Below are positions 6,801-16,758 of a stretch of 64,000 nucleotides of DNA, one piece after another. The notes beneath the pieces are model-generated. The model saw nothing but the letters and a program-made list of their open reading frames with translations. It searched no databases and was not told the DNA's origin. The position numbers and the translations under genes are program-made. The stretch spans positions 4,050,001 through 4,114,000 of the forward strand of contig NZ_CP031167.1 of assembly GCF_004346925.1 (NCBI RefSeq), read 5' to 3'. The DNA is from Stenotrophomonas sp. ASS1. GTDB taxonomy: Bacteria > Pseudomonadota > Gammaproteobacteria > Xanthomonadales > Xanthomonadaceae. Position 1 is the first letter of the stretch, and every line of letters begins with the position of its first letter.

Positions 6801-7436
6801 TTACGGTCCGGTGGCCGGCTCGGGCAGCTGCACGCCGCGCTGTACCGCAGGGCGTGCGGCAACCCGTGCGTACCACGCATCCAGATGGCGATGCCGCGAA
6901 AAATCGATGTCGATGATGCGAGCGATGTGCAGCCAGCCGAAGTGGGCGATGTCGGCAATCGAGTAGTGATCGCCAGCCAACCACTCGCGTCCCTGCAGGC
7001 GCTGGTCGAGTACGCCGAACAGCTCGTCGCTCAGGCGGCGGTAGCGTTCGATTGCCGCGGAATCGGGCCGTTGCGCGAAATGCTCGAAGTGCACGCGCTG
7101 GCCGAGGATCGGGCCGACGCTGGCGGCATGGAACATCAGCCAGGTCAGCGTCTCCCAGCGCGCAGCCGGTTCGGAAGGCAGCAACGCATTGCCCTGTTCG
7201 GCCAAATACATCAGGATCGCCGCCGACTCGAAGACAACGATGCCGCGCGCGCGATCTTCCAGCACGGGAATGCGGCCATGCGGGTTGAGCCGCAGGAAGT
7301 CGGGATGGCGATGTTCACCATCGGCGATGTGGACGTGGTGAACGTGATAGGGAAGACCCAGTTCTTCCAGTGCGATTGTGGCCTTGAAGCCATTGGGAGA
7401 ACTGTCGGAGTACAGGTGCAGCGAAGGTTCGTTCAT
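6801..7436 (-). CDS. Glutathione S-transferase family protein
   Basis: A 211-residue protein with the usual two-part GST plan: a thioredoxin-like N-terminal domain (LHLYSDSSPNGFKATIALEELG; GRIPVLEDRARGIVVFESAAILMYLAE, with the cis-Pro and the glutathione-binding Glu-Ser pair) and a helical C-terminal domain (LAGDHYSIADIAHFGWLH). Start MNEPSLHLYS at 7436 is preferred over 7466 because the shorter form matches the family start. It precedes the flavin monooxygenase gene by 13 bases. Divergent from a LysR gene, with a palindrome between them, suggesting LysR control. Substrate unknown. Confidence 0.88.
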   Translation of the reverse strand: MNEPSLHLYSDSSPNGFKATIALEELGLPYHVHHVHIADGEHRHPDFLRLNPHGRIPVLEDRARGIVVFESAAILMYLAEQGNALLPSEPAARWETLTWLMFHAASVGPILGQRVHFEHFAQRPDSAAIERYRRLSDELFGVLDQRLQGREWLAGDHYSIADIAHFGWLHIARIIDIDFSRHRHLDAWYARVAARPAVQRGVQLPEPATGP

Positions 7437-7577
7437 GGGAATCCTGGACGCAGGGAGCGACGGCATGCACCGGCCGTTGAAGGTGGCCGGGCGATGCGGG
7501 AACGGGCGCTGCAGCAGCCGTGCAGGCAGTCTAGGAAGCGCTGGCGCGGGAAGGAAACGATGTCTCCTGCATGGGAA

Positions 7578-7594
7578 GTTGAGCGCAGCTCAAC
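7578..7594. promoter_or_regulatory. Possible LysR operator
   Basis: GTTGAGC-GCA-GCTCAAC, a perfect palindrome with a T-N11-A core, in the intergenic space between the divergent GST and LysR genes. Its place and form fit a LysR-type site. Confidence 0.5.
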
Positions 7595-7681
7595 GTGAGC
7601 GGCAGGCGCGCGACAGCCTGCGGCACGCTCGATATGCTGTCGCAGCGCGGCGCGTGCCGACGCGGCTACAGGAGAATGGAC

Positions 7682-8605
7682 ATGGGTGCGGTGCTGCCGC
7701 TGCTGGGCCTGCGGGCCTTCGTTGAAACCGGCCGCCATGGCAGCCTGACCGCTGCCGCCGAAGCGATGGGGGTGACACCTGGTGCGATCAGCCAGCAATT
7801 GCGGCAGCTGCAGGAACGGCTGGGTGTGAACCTGTTCGACCGCACCCGGCATGGCGTGGTGCTCAGCGTCGCAGGCGCTCGCGTATACCCGGAACTGCTG
7901 CAGGCCTTCGAGCAGATCTCGCACAGCCTGCAGACCCTGGAGCGCTGGGAAACGCGACGCACGCTACGCATCAGCGCGGCACCGAGCTTCGCCGCACAGT
8001 GGTTGGCGCCGCGACTGGGCCGGTTCAGTGCGTTGCATCCGCAGGTGGACGTGCAGCTGGACTCGAGCGCGGCGTTGGTCGACCTGCGCCGCGAGGGGGT
8101 GGACATCGCCATCCGCCACGGTCTCGGGCGTTACCCGGGGCTGCATGCTGAGCACCTGATGGCACCGGTGCTGCTGCCGGTGGCCAGTCCGGCATTGTTG
8201 GCCGGCGCACCGACGGTGAGCTCGGTGCAGGATTGCCTGCAGCTGCCCCTGTTGCAGGACGCCGACCGCAGCGACTGGCGGCTGTGGTTCCAGGCACTGG
8301 ATCTGCCCGTCGATGAACGACTGGAGCGCGGCCCTGCCTTCGATGACGACCTGTTGTTGATCCGCGCGGCGGTGGCCGGGCAAGGCGTCGCCCTGGTGCG
8401 CGACATCCATGCCGCCGAAGAGCTGGCCAGTGGCCGGCTGCAGGTGGTGATCGACCAGCCCTGGCCCCAGGCCTTCGCCTACTACGCGGTGACCCATTCG
8501 GACGGCGAATCCAACGCGGCAGTACCCGCATTCATGGCCTGGTTGCGCGCGGCACTGATGATGACCCAGGATGCAGGCACACTCCCCAAGCAGGACGCAG
8601 GATGA
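7682..8605 (+). CDS. LysR-family transcriptional regulator
   Basis: A 307-residue regulator. The N-terminal helix-turn-helix is clear (LRAFVETGRHGSLTAAAEAM, TPGAISQQLRQLQERLG), followed by the two-lobed effector domain (LRISAAPSFAAQWLAPRLG, VDIAIRHGLGRYPG, AAVAGQGVALVRD), close in style to GcvA-type regulators. Two in-frame ATGs lie at 7676 and 7682. AGGAG at 7670-7674 touches the first, so the second, with proper spacing, is chosen. It is divergent from the GST/monooxygenase pair, its most likely target. Its stop overlaps the start of the next small gene (ATGA at 8602). Confidence 0.9.
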   Translation: MGAVLPLLGLRAFVETGRHGSLTAAAEAMGVTPGAISQQLRQLQERLGVNLFDRTRHGVVLSVAGARVYPELLQAFEQISHSLQTLERWETRRTLRISAAPSFAAQWLAPRLGRFSALHPQVDVQLDSSAALVDLRREGVDIAIRHGLGRYPGLHAEHLMAPVLLPVASPALLAGAPTVSSVQDCLQLPLLQDADRSDWRLWFQALDLPVDERLERGPAFDDDLLLIRAAVAGQGVALVRDIHAAEELASGRLQVVIDQPWPQAFAYYAVTHSDGESNAAVPAFMAWLRAALMMTQDAGTLPKQDAG

Positions 8606-8868
8606 ATCGCCCAGAGATCGATGCCATTGCCGAGGCCGTAATGCGGCCGGATGCACGGCGTCTGCGCATCGCTGCACGCCATCGCCAGGCCGCACATCGG
8701 CAGCGACGTCAGCGGGTGGCCGTCGGCGCCAGTCTGATCGGCATGGTGGCGGGCCTGCTGCTTGCGCCGATCACGGGTCTGCCGTGGGTACAGGGCATGA
8801 TCGCTGGCGGCGCGCTGGCCCTGCTGGTGGCCCACCTGTGGCTGCAGCGGCGCGAGGGCTGCGGGTAG
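8602..8868 (+). CDS. Small membrane protein
   Basis: An 88-residue protein overlapping the LysR stop by four bases, so translationally coupled to it. The first 40 residues are polar and Arg-rich (RIAARHRQAAHRQRRQR), followed by two hydrophobic segments, about 41-58 (VGASLIGMVAGLLLAPI) and 63-82 (VQGMIAGGALALLVAHLWL). It therefore looks like a two-helix inner-membrane protein with a basic cytoplasmic end. No family recognised. Confidence 0.65.
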   Translation: MNRPEIDAIAEAVMRPDARRLRIAARHRQAAHRQRRQRVAVGASLIGMVAGLLLAPITGLPWVQGMIAGGALALLVAHLWLQRREGCG

Positions 8869-8887
8869 ATTTGCACCTGGCAGCGGC

Positions 8888-8910
8888 ATCCATGCATGGC
8901 GTGGATCTAC
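8888..8910 (-). repeat. SMAG repeat (single)
   Basis: ATCCATGCATGGCGTGG ending in CTAC, just before the groEL terminator and after the convergent small membrane-protein gene. Confidence 0.8.
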
Positions 8911-8932
8911 TATTTCGATTCCAACCGGCCAC

Positions 8933-8962
8933 AAAAAAACCCCGCCTTGCGGCGGGGTTTTT
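8933..8962. terminator. Bidirectional intrinsic terminator after groEL
   Basis: AAACCCCGCC-TTGC-GGCGGGGTTT with an A run on the left and a T run on the right, so it works for leftward groESL and for the rightward LysR transcript. Confidence 0.92.
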
Positions 8963-8986
8963 CATTGCGGGGTGAACGCGGGGGAC

Positions 8987-10690
<1,704 letters not shown>

Positions 10691-10717
10691 TCAGGTTGAA
10701 ACAGGTCGCGCCGAGGC

Positions 10718-11005
10718 TCAGCCGATGACGGCGAGCACGTCGTCTTCGCGCAGGACCTTGTACTCGACGCCTTCGCTCTTGTACGAGCTGCCGGCGTACT
10801 GGCCGTAGATGACCTTGTCGCCGACCTTCAGCGACGGAGCGCGCACGCTGCCGTTGTCCAGCGGCTTGCCCGGGCCGACGGCCACGACTTCACCCTTGGT
10901 GGACTTTTCCTTGGCCGAATCCGGAATGACGATGCCACCGGCGGAGATTTCGTCGGCTTCGATCGGCTTGACCACAACGCGGTCGTGCAGCGGCTTGATG
11001 CTCAT
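10718..11005 (-). CDS. groS: Co-chaperonin GroES (Hsp10)
   Basis: A 95-residue lid protein whose heptamer caps GroEL. Standard features are [16 protein letters not shown], the mobile-loop region [24 protein letters not shown] and [18 protein letters not shown] lies ahead of the ATG. First gene of the groESL operon. A leader of roughly 100 bases between the heat-shock promoter and the start contains a hairpin and a CIRCE-like repeat. Confidence 0.99.
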   Translation of the reverse strand: MSIKPLHDRVVVKPIEADEISAGGIVIPDSAKEKSTKGEVVAVGPGKPLDNGSVRAPSLKVGDKVIYGQYAGSSYKSEGVEYKVLREDDVLAVIG

Positions 11006-11051
11006 GAGAGACCTCTTAAGTTATTGATTGGTCTGAAAAAGTCTGGCGATG

Positions 11052-11078
11052 TTAGCACTCACCCCAGGTGACTGCCAG
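11052..11078 (-). promoter_or_regulatory. Degenerate CIRCE element (HrcA site) of groESL
   Basis: TTAGCACTC, nine bases, GACTGCCAG. The left half is exactly the CIRCE consensus and the spacer is the standard nine. The right half keeps six of nine bases of GAGTGCTAA. It lies in the predicted groES 5-prime UTR, where HrcA sites are usually found. Confidence 0.65.
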
Positions 11079-11119
11079 CATTGCTCGCGAAAAAGCCCGA
11101 TGAATCGGGAGCAGGACAG

Positions 11120-11147
11120 AGATGGAGCTGGCCCCGGACCTTTCAAG
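11120..11147 (-). promoter_or_regulatory. Sigma-32 heat-shock promoter of groESL
   Basis: On the minus strand CTTGAAA (11147-11141), 13 bases, CTCCATCT (11127-11120). This matches the sigma-32 consensus CTTGAAA-N11-16-CCCCATNT in all but one fixed base. The gene for sigma-32 itself lies at 54475-55350. Confidence 0.8.
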
Positions 11148-11273
11148 GCCGCTCGCGGAAAAAATTTCACTGCCCCGGGCCCACTCGATCTGCGCCCATG
11201 TGAAGGCCTGGATGCCGGTGCAACGCGGCAACCCTGTCTCTGGAATCCTCGACTTTTGGTGACTCGCGTCGCA

Positions 11274-11291
11274 CTGTCAGATATCTGACGT
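11274..11291 (+). promoter_or_regulatory. Possible Pho box
   Basis: CTGTCAG-ATAT-CTGACGT agrees with the PhoB consensus (two CTGTCAT units separated by four A/T) at 15 of 18 positions by my count. It also contains the perfect palindrome GTCAGATATCTGAC. It sits 72 bases before the secreted nuclease start. Apart from this, the gap 11006-11362 holds only the groESL control region. Confidence 0.45.
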
Positions 11292-11362
11292 TCATTTACG
11301 ACAAAGTGTCACTGGATCGGCCTTAGGCTCGGCCGCGCATTCCCAATCACAAGGAGTAGTCG

Positions 11363-13153
11363 ATGCGATTGCTGTCCCCGCTTGCCGCCGCCTGCCTGCT
11401 GGCGCTGGCCGCCGCGCCGGCCCAGGCCGAGGTCTTCATCAACGAACTGCACTACGACGACAGCACCGCCGCCGGTGACGTCGGCGAAGCCATCGAAGTG
11501 GTCGCTACCGCGGGCGAGGACCTTTCCGGCTACCGCCTCTATCTCTACAACGGCAGCAATCCTTCGGCCGCCACGGTCTACGCCAACAATCCGGTCCCGG
11601 CCGGCACCGCCGCGGGTTGCGGCAGCGCCACCCTGGCCGTGGTCAGCTACCCGACCAACGGCCTGCAGAACGGCCCGAACGACGGCATCGCCCTGGTCGA
11701 TGCCAGCGGCAAGGTGGTCCAGTTCCTCAGCTACGAGGGCGCCATCACCGCCTCCGGTGGCCCTGCCGCCGGCATGACCAGCCAGAACATTCCGGTGGCC
11801 GAGACCAACAGCACGGCCCCCGGCACCTCGCTGCAGCTGACCGGCAGCGGCAGCCAGTACGCCCACTTCACCTGGGCCGAATCGGCCAAGCAGACGTTTG
11901 GCAGCTGCAACAACGGCCAGACCTTCAGCGGGGGTGGCACCCCGGGCCCGAACACGCCGCCGTCGGTCTCCACCACCACCCCGGCGCAGGGCAGCAGCAC
12001 CTTCCCGGCCGCCGCCGACCTGGAAGTGGTGTTCAGCGAGACGGTGAACCTGGCCAGCGGCGCCTTCGCCCTGAGCTGCGGCACCTCCGGCAGCGTGCCG
12101 CTGACCTACCCGGCCAGCGGCCGCAGCGTGAAGCTGTCCACCAACACCGCGCTGGTGGCCGGTGAAGCCTGCCGCTTCGACATCCGCGCCGCGCGCATCT
12201 CCGACCTGCAGGGGGCGCACCCCGCCGCCGACAGCCGCATCGCCTTCACCGTGGCCAGCACCGGCGGCAATCCGGACCCGGGCAACCCGGGCGTGCCGGC
12301 CGGTTACTACTCCAAGGTCAATACCAGCAGCCCCAGCCAGCTGCGCTGCTCGCTGCACGCCACCATCAAGGGCCACACCGCCTACCCGTACAGCGGCTCG
12401 GGCACCAGCACCTGGACCATCCTGGAAATCGCCGACGAGGATCCGAACAACAGCGGCAGGATCCTGGATGCGTACCGCAACCGCAGCTACGCCAAGGTGA
12501 CCGACCGCGCCGGCAGCGGCGGCGGCCTGAAGTACAACCGCGAGCACACCTGGCCGAACTCGCTGGGCTTTGCCAGCACCACCGGCGACAAGGGCCTGCC
12601 GTACGCGCCGTACACCGACACCCACATGCTGTACCTGACCGACGCGCAGTGGAACGCCGACCGTGGCAACAAGCCGTTCGGCAAGTGCGACGCCAACTGC
12701 GGCGAACGTGCCACCGAGGCCAACAACGGCCAGGGCGGCGGCAGCGGCGGCTACCCGGGCAACTCCAACTGGGTGCGCACGCCGGACGGCAACACCGGCA
12801 CCTTCGAGGTGTGGGGCAAGCGCAAGGGCGACATGGCACGTGCGGTGATGTACATGGCGATCCGCTACGAGGGCGGCAAGGATGCGGCCACCGGCCAGTC
12901 CGAGCCGGACCTGGAGCTGACCGACGACCGCAGCAGGATCGTCAAGACCAGCAGTTCGCCGGCCTACATGGGCCTGCTCTCGACGCTGATCGACTGGCAC
13001 CTGTCCGATCCGCCGGATGATGCCGAGCGTGCCCGCAACGACGTGATCTACAGCTTCCAGGGCAACCGCAACCCGTTCATCGACCACCCCGAGTGGGCGA
13101 CCCCTGGCCTGTTCACCTCGGCCAAGCCGACCTCCTGCCAGCTGGCCAACTGA
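11363..13153 (+). CDS. Secreted endonuclease I-type nuclease with lamin-tail and Ig-like domains
   Basis: A 596-residue exported protein. A Sec signal peptide (MRLLSPLAAACLLALAAAPAQA) is followed by a lamin-tail-like domain (about 24-170; VFINELHYDD, IALVDASGKVVQFLSYEG), a Gly/Pro/Thr linker, a bacterial Ig-like domain of the Big_5 type (about 197-300; LEVVFSETVNLASGAFAL) and an endonuclease I domain (about 310-590) with the beta-beta-alpha-metal motif around YNREHTWPNSLGF near residue 391. Such enzymes cut DNA or RNA non-specifically outside the cell and help nutrient recovery or biofilm DNA turnover. AAGGAG precedes the start. A Pho-box-like sequence upstream suggests phosphate control. Confidence 0.9.
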   Translation: MRLLSPLAAACLLALAAAPAQAEVFINELHYDDSTAAGDVGEAIEVVATAGEDLSGYRLYLYNGSNPSAATVYANNPVPAGTAAGCGSATLAVVSYPTNGLQNGPNDGIALVDASGKVVQFLSYEGAITASGGPAAGMTSQNIPVAETNSTAPGTSLQLTGSGSQYAHFTWAESAKQTFGSCNNGQTFSGGGTPGPNTPPSVSTTTPAQGSSTFPAAADLEVVFSETVNLASGAFALSCGTSGSVPLTYPASGRSVKLSTNTALVAGEACRFDIRAARISDLQGAHPAADSRIAFTVASTGGNPDPGNPGVPAGYYSKVNTSSPSQLRCSLHATIKGHTAYPYSGSGTSTWTILEIADEDPNNSGRILDAYRNRSYAKVTDRAGSGGGLKYNREHTWPNSLGFASTTGDKGLPYAPYTDTHMLYLTDAQWNADRGNKPFGKCDANCGERATEANNGQGGGSGGYPGNSNWVRTPDGNTGTFEVWGKRKGDMARAVMYMAIRYEGGKDAATGQSEPDLELTDDRSRIVKTSSSPAYMGLLSTLIDWHLSDPPDDAERARNDVIYSFQGNRNPFIDHPEWATPGLFTSAKPTSCQLAN

Positions 13154-13175
13154 CCGCGCAACGCAGCGGTCCACT

Positions 13176-13205
13176 GCCGCCGCCGGGCCCTGACCCGGCG
13201 GCGGC
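13176..13205 (+). terminator. GC-rich hairpin after the nuclease gene
   Basis: GCCGCCGCCGGG, six-base loop, CCCGGCGGCGGC: a perfect 12-pair stem between nuclease and cutA. No T run follows, so it may slow or protect RNA ends rather than terminate by itself. A -10-like TATACT follows at about 13208 for cutA. Confidence 0.4.
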
Positions 13206-13221
13206 CCTATACTCGACGGTC

Positions 13222-13560
13222 ATGTCGACCATCGATCCCGTCCTGCTGCTGTTGACCACCTGCCCGGACCGGGCCAGTGCCGAGCGCATCGCGCACGCGC
13301 TGGTCGGCGAGCGCCTGGCCGCGTGCGTGACCCGCCTCAATGGCGCGCAGTCGACCTACCGCTGGCAGGGCGAGGTGACCACCGACGCCGAGCTGCAGCT
13401 GCTGGTGAAGACCACCGCGAGTCGCGTCGATGACGCGATTGCCCGGATCGTCGAACTGCATCCGTATGAACTCCCGGAGTGCATTGCGGTCGAAACCCGG
13501 GCCGGCCTGCCGGCGTATCTGGACTGGATCCGGGCACAGACCCGGGAGGACACTGATTGA
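13222..13560 (+). CDS. cutA: Divalent cation tolerance protein CutA
   Basis: A 112-residue trimeric PII-like protein linked to copper tolerance in E. coli. Its exact biochemical role remains unsettled. Conserved parts are LLTTCPDRASAERIAHALVGERLAACVTRL and VELHPYELPECIAVE, with YLDWIRAQT at the end. The start MSTIDPV follows a -10-like box and gives the standard length. Its stop codon overlaps the TTG start of dsbD, so cutA, dsbD and the TlpA-like gene form one operon. In E. coli cutA is also next to dsbD. Confidence 0.95.
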   Translation: MSTIDPVLLLLTTCPDRASAERIAHALVGERLAACVTRLNGAQSTYRWQGEVTTDAELQLLVKTTASRVDDAIARIVELHPYELPECIAVETRAGLPAYLDWIRAQTREDTD

Positions 13561-15938
13561 AGACTCTGTTTGCGCGTGGCGCCGCCTTGTGCGCCCTGTT
13601 GTGGCTCTCGCTGCCGGCGTTCGCCCTGGATGAGAAAGACCTGTTGCCGGTGGACCAGGCGTTCGCACTGACCGCGACCGCCGCCGAGCGTGGCCAGGTG
13701 CAACTGCAGTTCAAGATCGCACCGGGCTATTACCTGTATCGCCACCGCACCAGCGTCAAGGCGGATCCGGCCTTCAATGCCGGCGCGCTGCAGATGCCCA
13801 AGGGCGACAAGCACCACGACGATTTCTTCGGCGAAGTCGAAACCTATCGCGAACGCCTGCAGGCCACCCTGCCCGGCACGCCGACCGACGCCGCCGGCAC
13901 CATCAGCCTGGAAGTGCGTTACCAGGGCTGCGCCGATGCCGGTGTCTGCTACCCGCCGCAGAAGCGCGTGGTGCAGGTCACCCTGCCCGGTGCCGGTGCG
14001 GCGGCCGCGGTGCCTGCCGCGCGTGCCGGTGCCGCAAGCCCGTTCAACAACCCGCTGGCCGGTGCCGGCAACAGCGGTGGCCTGCGCCTACCGGGGGCGG
14101 CCAGCAACGGCCAGGCGCTGCCGCTGCCGTCGGAGCAGGCGTTCGGCTTCGACGCCATCGCCAGCGACGGCAATACCCTGCTGCTGCGCTTCAGCCCGGC
14201 GCCGGGCTACTACCTGTATCGCGACCGCACTTCGGTGAAGCTGGACGGCAGCACCGGGGTGCTGGCCGACAAGCTGCGCTGGCCTGCCGCACAGTCGCAT
14301 CGCGACGAACACTTCGGCGATGTCTCGGTCTACTTCAACCAGGTGGAAGTGCCGCTGCCGCTGCGCCGCTCCATCGCCGATGCGGTCGACAGCACTCTGG
14401 TGGTGACCTTCCAGGGTTGCCAGACCGATGGCATCTGCTACCCGCCGATGACCCGCCGGGTGAAGCTGTCCATTCCGGCCGGGAAGGTCAGCAGCAGCGC
14501 CGACCAGGCGCCACCGCGCAATGAAGTGATCAGCCCGCTGCCCGCTGCCAACGGCGCACCACGCGAAGCCGCCAACGGCGCACCGCTGCGCCTGCTGCCA
14601 ACCGTGCCCAATACGGATGCAACGACCCCTGCTGCAGGTGACGGCACCGCCAGCAGTGAGTTCGCCGCCGATGCACAGGGTGACAACGCGCTGCGCACGC
14701 GACCGCCGGTGACCACGCCGAATCCGGACCGTTCGTTCGTATGGGTCCTGCTGCTGGCGCTGGCCGGTGGCCTGGTACTGAACCTGATGCCCTGCGTGCT
14801 GCCGATCCTGTCGCTGAAGGTCCTGAGCCTGGCGCAGAGTGGCGAAAGCCCGCAGCGCGCGCGCAGCCATGCCCTCTGGTACACGCTGGGCGTACTGGTC
14901 GCGTTCGCGGTGATCGGTGCGTTGATGGTTGGCCTGCGCGCGATCGGCAACGCCGTCGGCATCGGCTTCCAGCTGCAGCACCCGGGCGTGGTGGCGGCGC
15001 TGGCCTACATCATGTTCGCGGTGGGCCTGAGCCTGTCCGGCGTGTTCACACTGGGCGGCGGCATCGGCAACCTCGGCCAGTCGCTGGCCAGCCGCAGTGG
15101 CCCGGCCGGTGATTTCTTCACCGGTGCGCTGGCCTGCGTGGTCGGCAGTGCCTGCGTCGGCCCGTTCATGGGCGGCGCGATTGCCTACGCGTTCATTGCC
15201 CCGCCGCTGAAGGCGATGACCGTGTTCCTGTTCCTCGGCCTGGGCCTGGCCCTGCCGTTCCTGCTGATCGGCTTCGTGCCGGCACTGGCGCGCCGCCTGC
15301 CCAAGCCGGGCCCGTGGATGGAAACGCTCAAGCACGTGCTGGCCTTCCCGATGTATGCCACCGTGCTGTGGCTGCTGTGGGTGCTGGGCAAGCAGCGCGG
15401 CGTGGACGGCATGGCGCTGGTGCTGGGTGGCCTGCTGCTGCTGGCCTTCGGTCTGTGGCTGTTTGAACGCAACCGCTGGACCGGCTCGCGCGCCGTCACC
15501 CTGCTCGGCGTGCTGCTGGCGATCGGTGCACTGGTTCCGGCCTGGGGCGTGACCCAGCTGGCAGCGCCGGCGCGTGCCGCACAGGCGGCCACTGACAACG
15601 TGGTCGAATACTCGCCGCAGCTGCTGGATCGCCTGCGCGCCGACAACCGCGTGGTGTTCGTGAACATGACCGCCGACTGGTGCGTGAGCTGCAAGGCCAA
15701 CGAGCGCGCCGTGCTGTCGCGCCCAGAGTTCAAGGAACTGCTCAAGCGCACCAACGCGGTGTACATGCGCGGTGACTACACCAACGTCGATCCGCAGATC
15801 ACCACGTTCCTGGAAGAGCACAAGGCCGTGGGCGTGCCGCTGTACGTGGTGTACGGCCCCGGCGCACCGCCGACCGTGCTGCCGACCCTGCTGACCCAGG
15901 CGGTGGTCGAGGAAGCGCTGCTGCGCACCGCACGATGA
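13557..15938 (+). CDS. dsbD: Thiol:disulfide interchange protein DsbD with duplicated N-terminal domain
   Basis: Carries electrons from cytoplasmic thioredoxin across the inner membrane to periplasmic DsbC, DsbG and CcmG. At 793 residues it is much longer than E. coli DsbD (about 565) because the periplasmic N-terminal domain is present twice: one copy around residues 25-150 (QGCADAGVCYPP), the other around 190-310 (QGCQTDGICYPP), each with the C-x5-C redox pair. A Pro/Ala-rich linker, the central TM domain from about 391 (NLMPCVLPILSLK, VGSACVGPFMGG) and a C-terminal thioredoxin domain with C709-V-S-C712 follow. The start is TTG with GGAGG well placed. Signal peptide ends near AFALDEK. Confidence 0.95.
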   Translation: MKTLFARGAALCALLWLSLPAFALDEKDLLPVDQAFALTATAAERGQVQLQFKIAPGYYLYRHRTSVKADPAFNAGALQMPKGDKHHDDFFGEVETYRERLQATLPGTPTDAAGTISLEVRYQGCADAGVCYPPQKRVVQVTLPGAGAAAAVPAARAGAASPFNNPLAGAGNSGGLRLPGAASNGQALPLPSEQAFGFDAIASDGNTLLLRFSPAPGYYLYRDRTSVKLDGSTGVLADKLRWPAAQSHRDEHFGDVSVYFNQVEVPLPLRRSIADAVDSTLVVTFQGCQTDGICYPPMTRRVKLSIPAGKVSSSADQAPPRNEVISPLPAANGAPREAANGAPLRLLPTVPNTDATTPAAGDGTASSEFAADAQGDNALRTRPPVTTPNPDRSFVWVLLLALAGGLVLNLMPCVLPILSLKVLSLAQSGESPQRARSHALWYTLGVLVAFAVIGALMVGLRAIGNAVGIGFQLQHPGVVAALAYIMFAVGLSLSGVFTLGGGIGNLGQSLASRSGPAGDFFTGALACVVGSACVGPFMGGAIAYAFIAPPLKAMTVFLFLGLGLALPFLLIGFVPALARRLPKPGPWMETLKHVLAFPMYATVLWLLWVLGKQRGVDGMALVLGGLLLLAFGLWLFERNRWTGSRAVTLLGVLLAIGALVPAWGVTQLAAPARAAQAATDNVVEYSPQLLDRLRADNRVVFVNMTADWCVSCKANERAVLSRPEFKELLKRTNAVYMRGDYTNVDPQITTFLEEHKAVGVPLYVVYGPGAPPTVLPTLLTQAVVEEALLRTAR

Positions 15939-16498
15939 AATGGCAACGGCCAGCGCTGCTGTGGACAGCGGTGCTGGCCGCCGGCCTCGGCCTGTGGGCC
16001 GGGCATCGATTGGCTCCCGCGCCGGCTGCGCCTGAGGCCATGCCAGCGGCGCCTGCGGTGGCGGCGGTGGCACCCGCCCTGCAGGTCGGCGACAGCCTGC
16101 CCGCGCTGTCGCTGCCCGATCTTGAAGGCCGACCGCTGGACCTGCGCCAGCACGCTACCGGCCGCCCGCTGTTGATCAATGTCTGGGCCAGCTGGTGCGC
16201 GCCCTGCGTTGAAGAAATGCCTGAACTGGCGCGCTTTGCCCACACCCAGGGCGATAACGGTGTGCAGGTTCTTGGCCTGGCGCTGGATACGCCGGAAGAC
16301 GTGCGCGGTTTCCTGCAGCGGGTACCGGTGGATTACCCGATCGTGATCGAGACACCCGGGCCACGCGATGCCAGCGTGCAGCTGGGCAATACGCAGGGCC
16401 TGCTGCCCTACAGCGTGCTGTTCGATGCACAGGGCCGGCTGGTGAAGGCGAAGCTGGGGCCGTTCGCCCACGGCGAGATCGACAGCTGGGTGAAGTGA
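15935..16498 (+). CDS. TlpA-like periplasmic thioredoxin-fold protein
   Basis: A 187-residue membrane-anchored thioredoxin-fold protein. The N-terminal helix (WTAVLAAGLGLWAGHRLAP) is followed by an Ala/Pro linker and a TlpA/ResA-type domain with WASWC88APC91VEEMPEL and the cis-Pro region LLPYSVLFDAQG. Such proteins reduce specific disulfides, for example in cytochrome c maturation or metal-centre assembly, using electrons from DsbD. Overlapping the dsbD stop by four bases, it is very likely a dedicated DsbD client. The specific target is not evident. Confidence 0.9.
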   Translation: MKWQRPALLWTAVLAAGLGLWAGHRLAPAPAAPEAMPAAPAVAAVAPALQVGDSLPALSLPDLEGRPLDLRQHATGRPLLINVWASWCAPCVEEMPELARFAHTQGDNGVQVLGLALDTPEDVRGFLQRVPVDYPIVIETPGPRDASVQLGNTQGLLPYSVLFDAQGRLVKAKLGPFAHGEIDSWVK

Positions 16499-16585
16499 GG
16501 GTGTTTTTTGCAGGGCTTGCAGCCCTGCACCCTGCTCAATGCAACGGCAACAGCCAAAGCCAAAGCGGGCATTCCGTGGGATGGC

Positions 16586-16680
16586 GGGACGGTATCGGAG
16601 TGCGGGGACGCTGCAAGTACATCCCTGTAAGCTTGGCAGCCGCATCCATGCGGCTGACACCCCGCACTCCGACACCGCCC
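16586..16680. repeat. Imperfect long inverted repeat element
   Basis: Arms of about 21 bases: GGTATCGGAGTGCGGGG near 16591-16607 and CCCCGCACTCCGACACC at 16660-16676, with further pairing outside. An inner hairpin GCCGC-ATCCAT-GCGGC lies at 16639-16654. Its architecture matches the element at 16836-16937. The gene-free stretch 16499-17151 holds this element, three other repeat types, two SMAG copies and a Fur-like box. Confidence 0.65.
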
Positions 16681-16708
16681 CACCTCTGACAGATCTTCGC
16701 GGCTGTTG

Positions 16709-16732
16709 GTAGGTGTCGACCTTGGTCGACAC
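16709..16732 (+). repeat. SMAG-like repeat (GTGTCGACC subtype)
   Basis: GTAGGTGTCGACC-TT-GGTCGACAC: GTAG head and palindromic body as in other SMAG copies, but with a different stem sequence. It is flanked by TCTGACAGAT and ATCTGTCAGA, which are themselves inverted. Confidence 0.7.
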
Positions 16733-16758
16733 ATCTGTCAGATATCGAATGAAATTCC

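Noticed and set aside
11309..13174. 621-codon minus-strand ORF
   Set aside because: Antisense of the secreted nuclease; Gly/Ala/Val/Arg-biased translation with no domain.
14088..16073. 661-codon minus-strand ORF across dsbD and the TlpA-like gene
   Set aside because: Shadow of two well-supported genes; Gln/His/Arg-rich sequence typical of antisense frames in GC-rich DNA.
16510..16528. Hairpin GCAGGGCT...AGCCCTGC after the TlpA-like gene as terminator
   Set aside because: The T run lies on the 5-prime side for the plus strand, so it has the wrong polarity for ending this operon.
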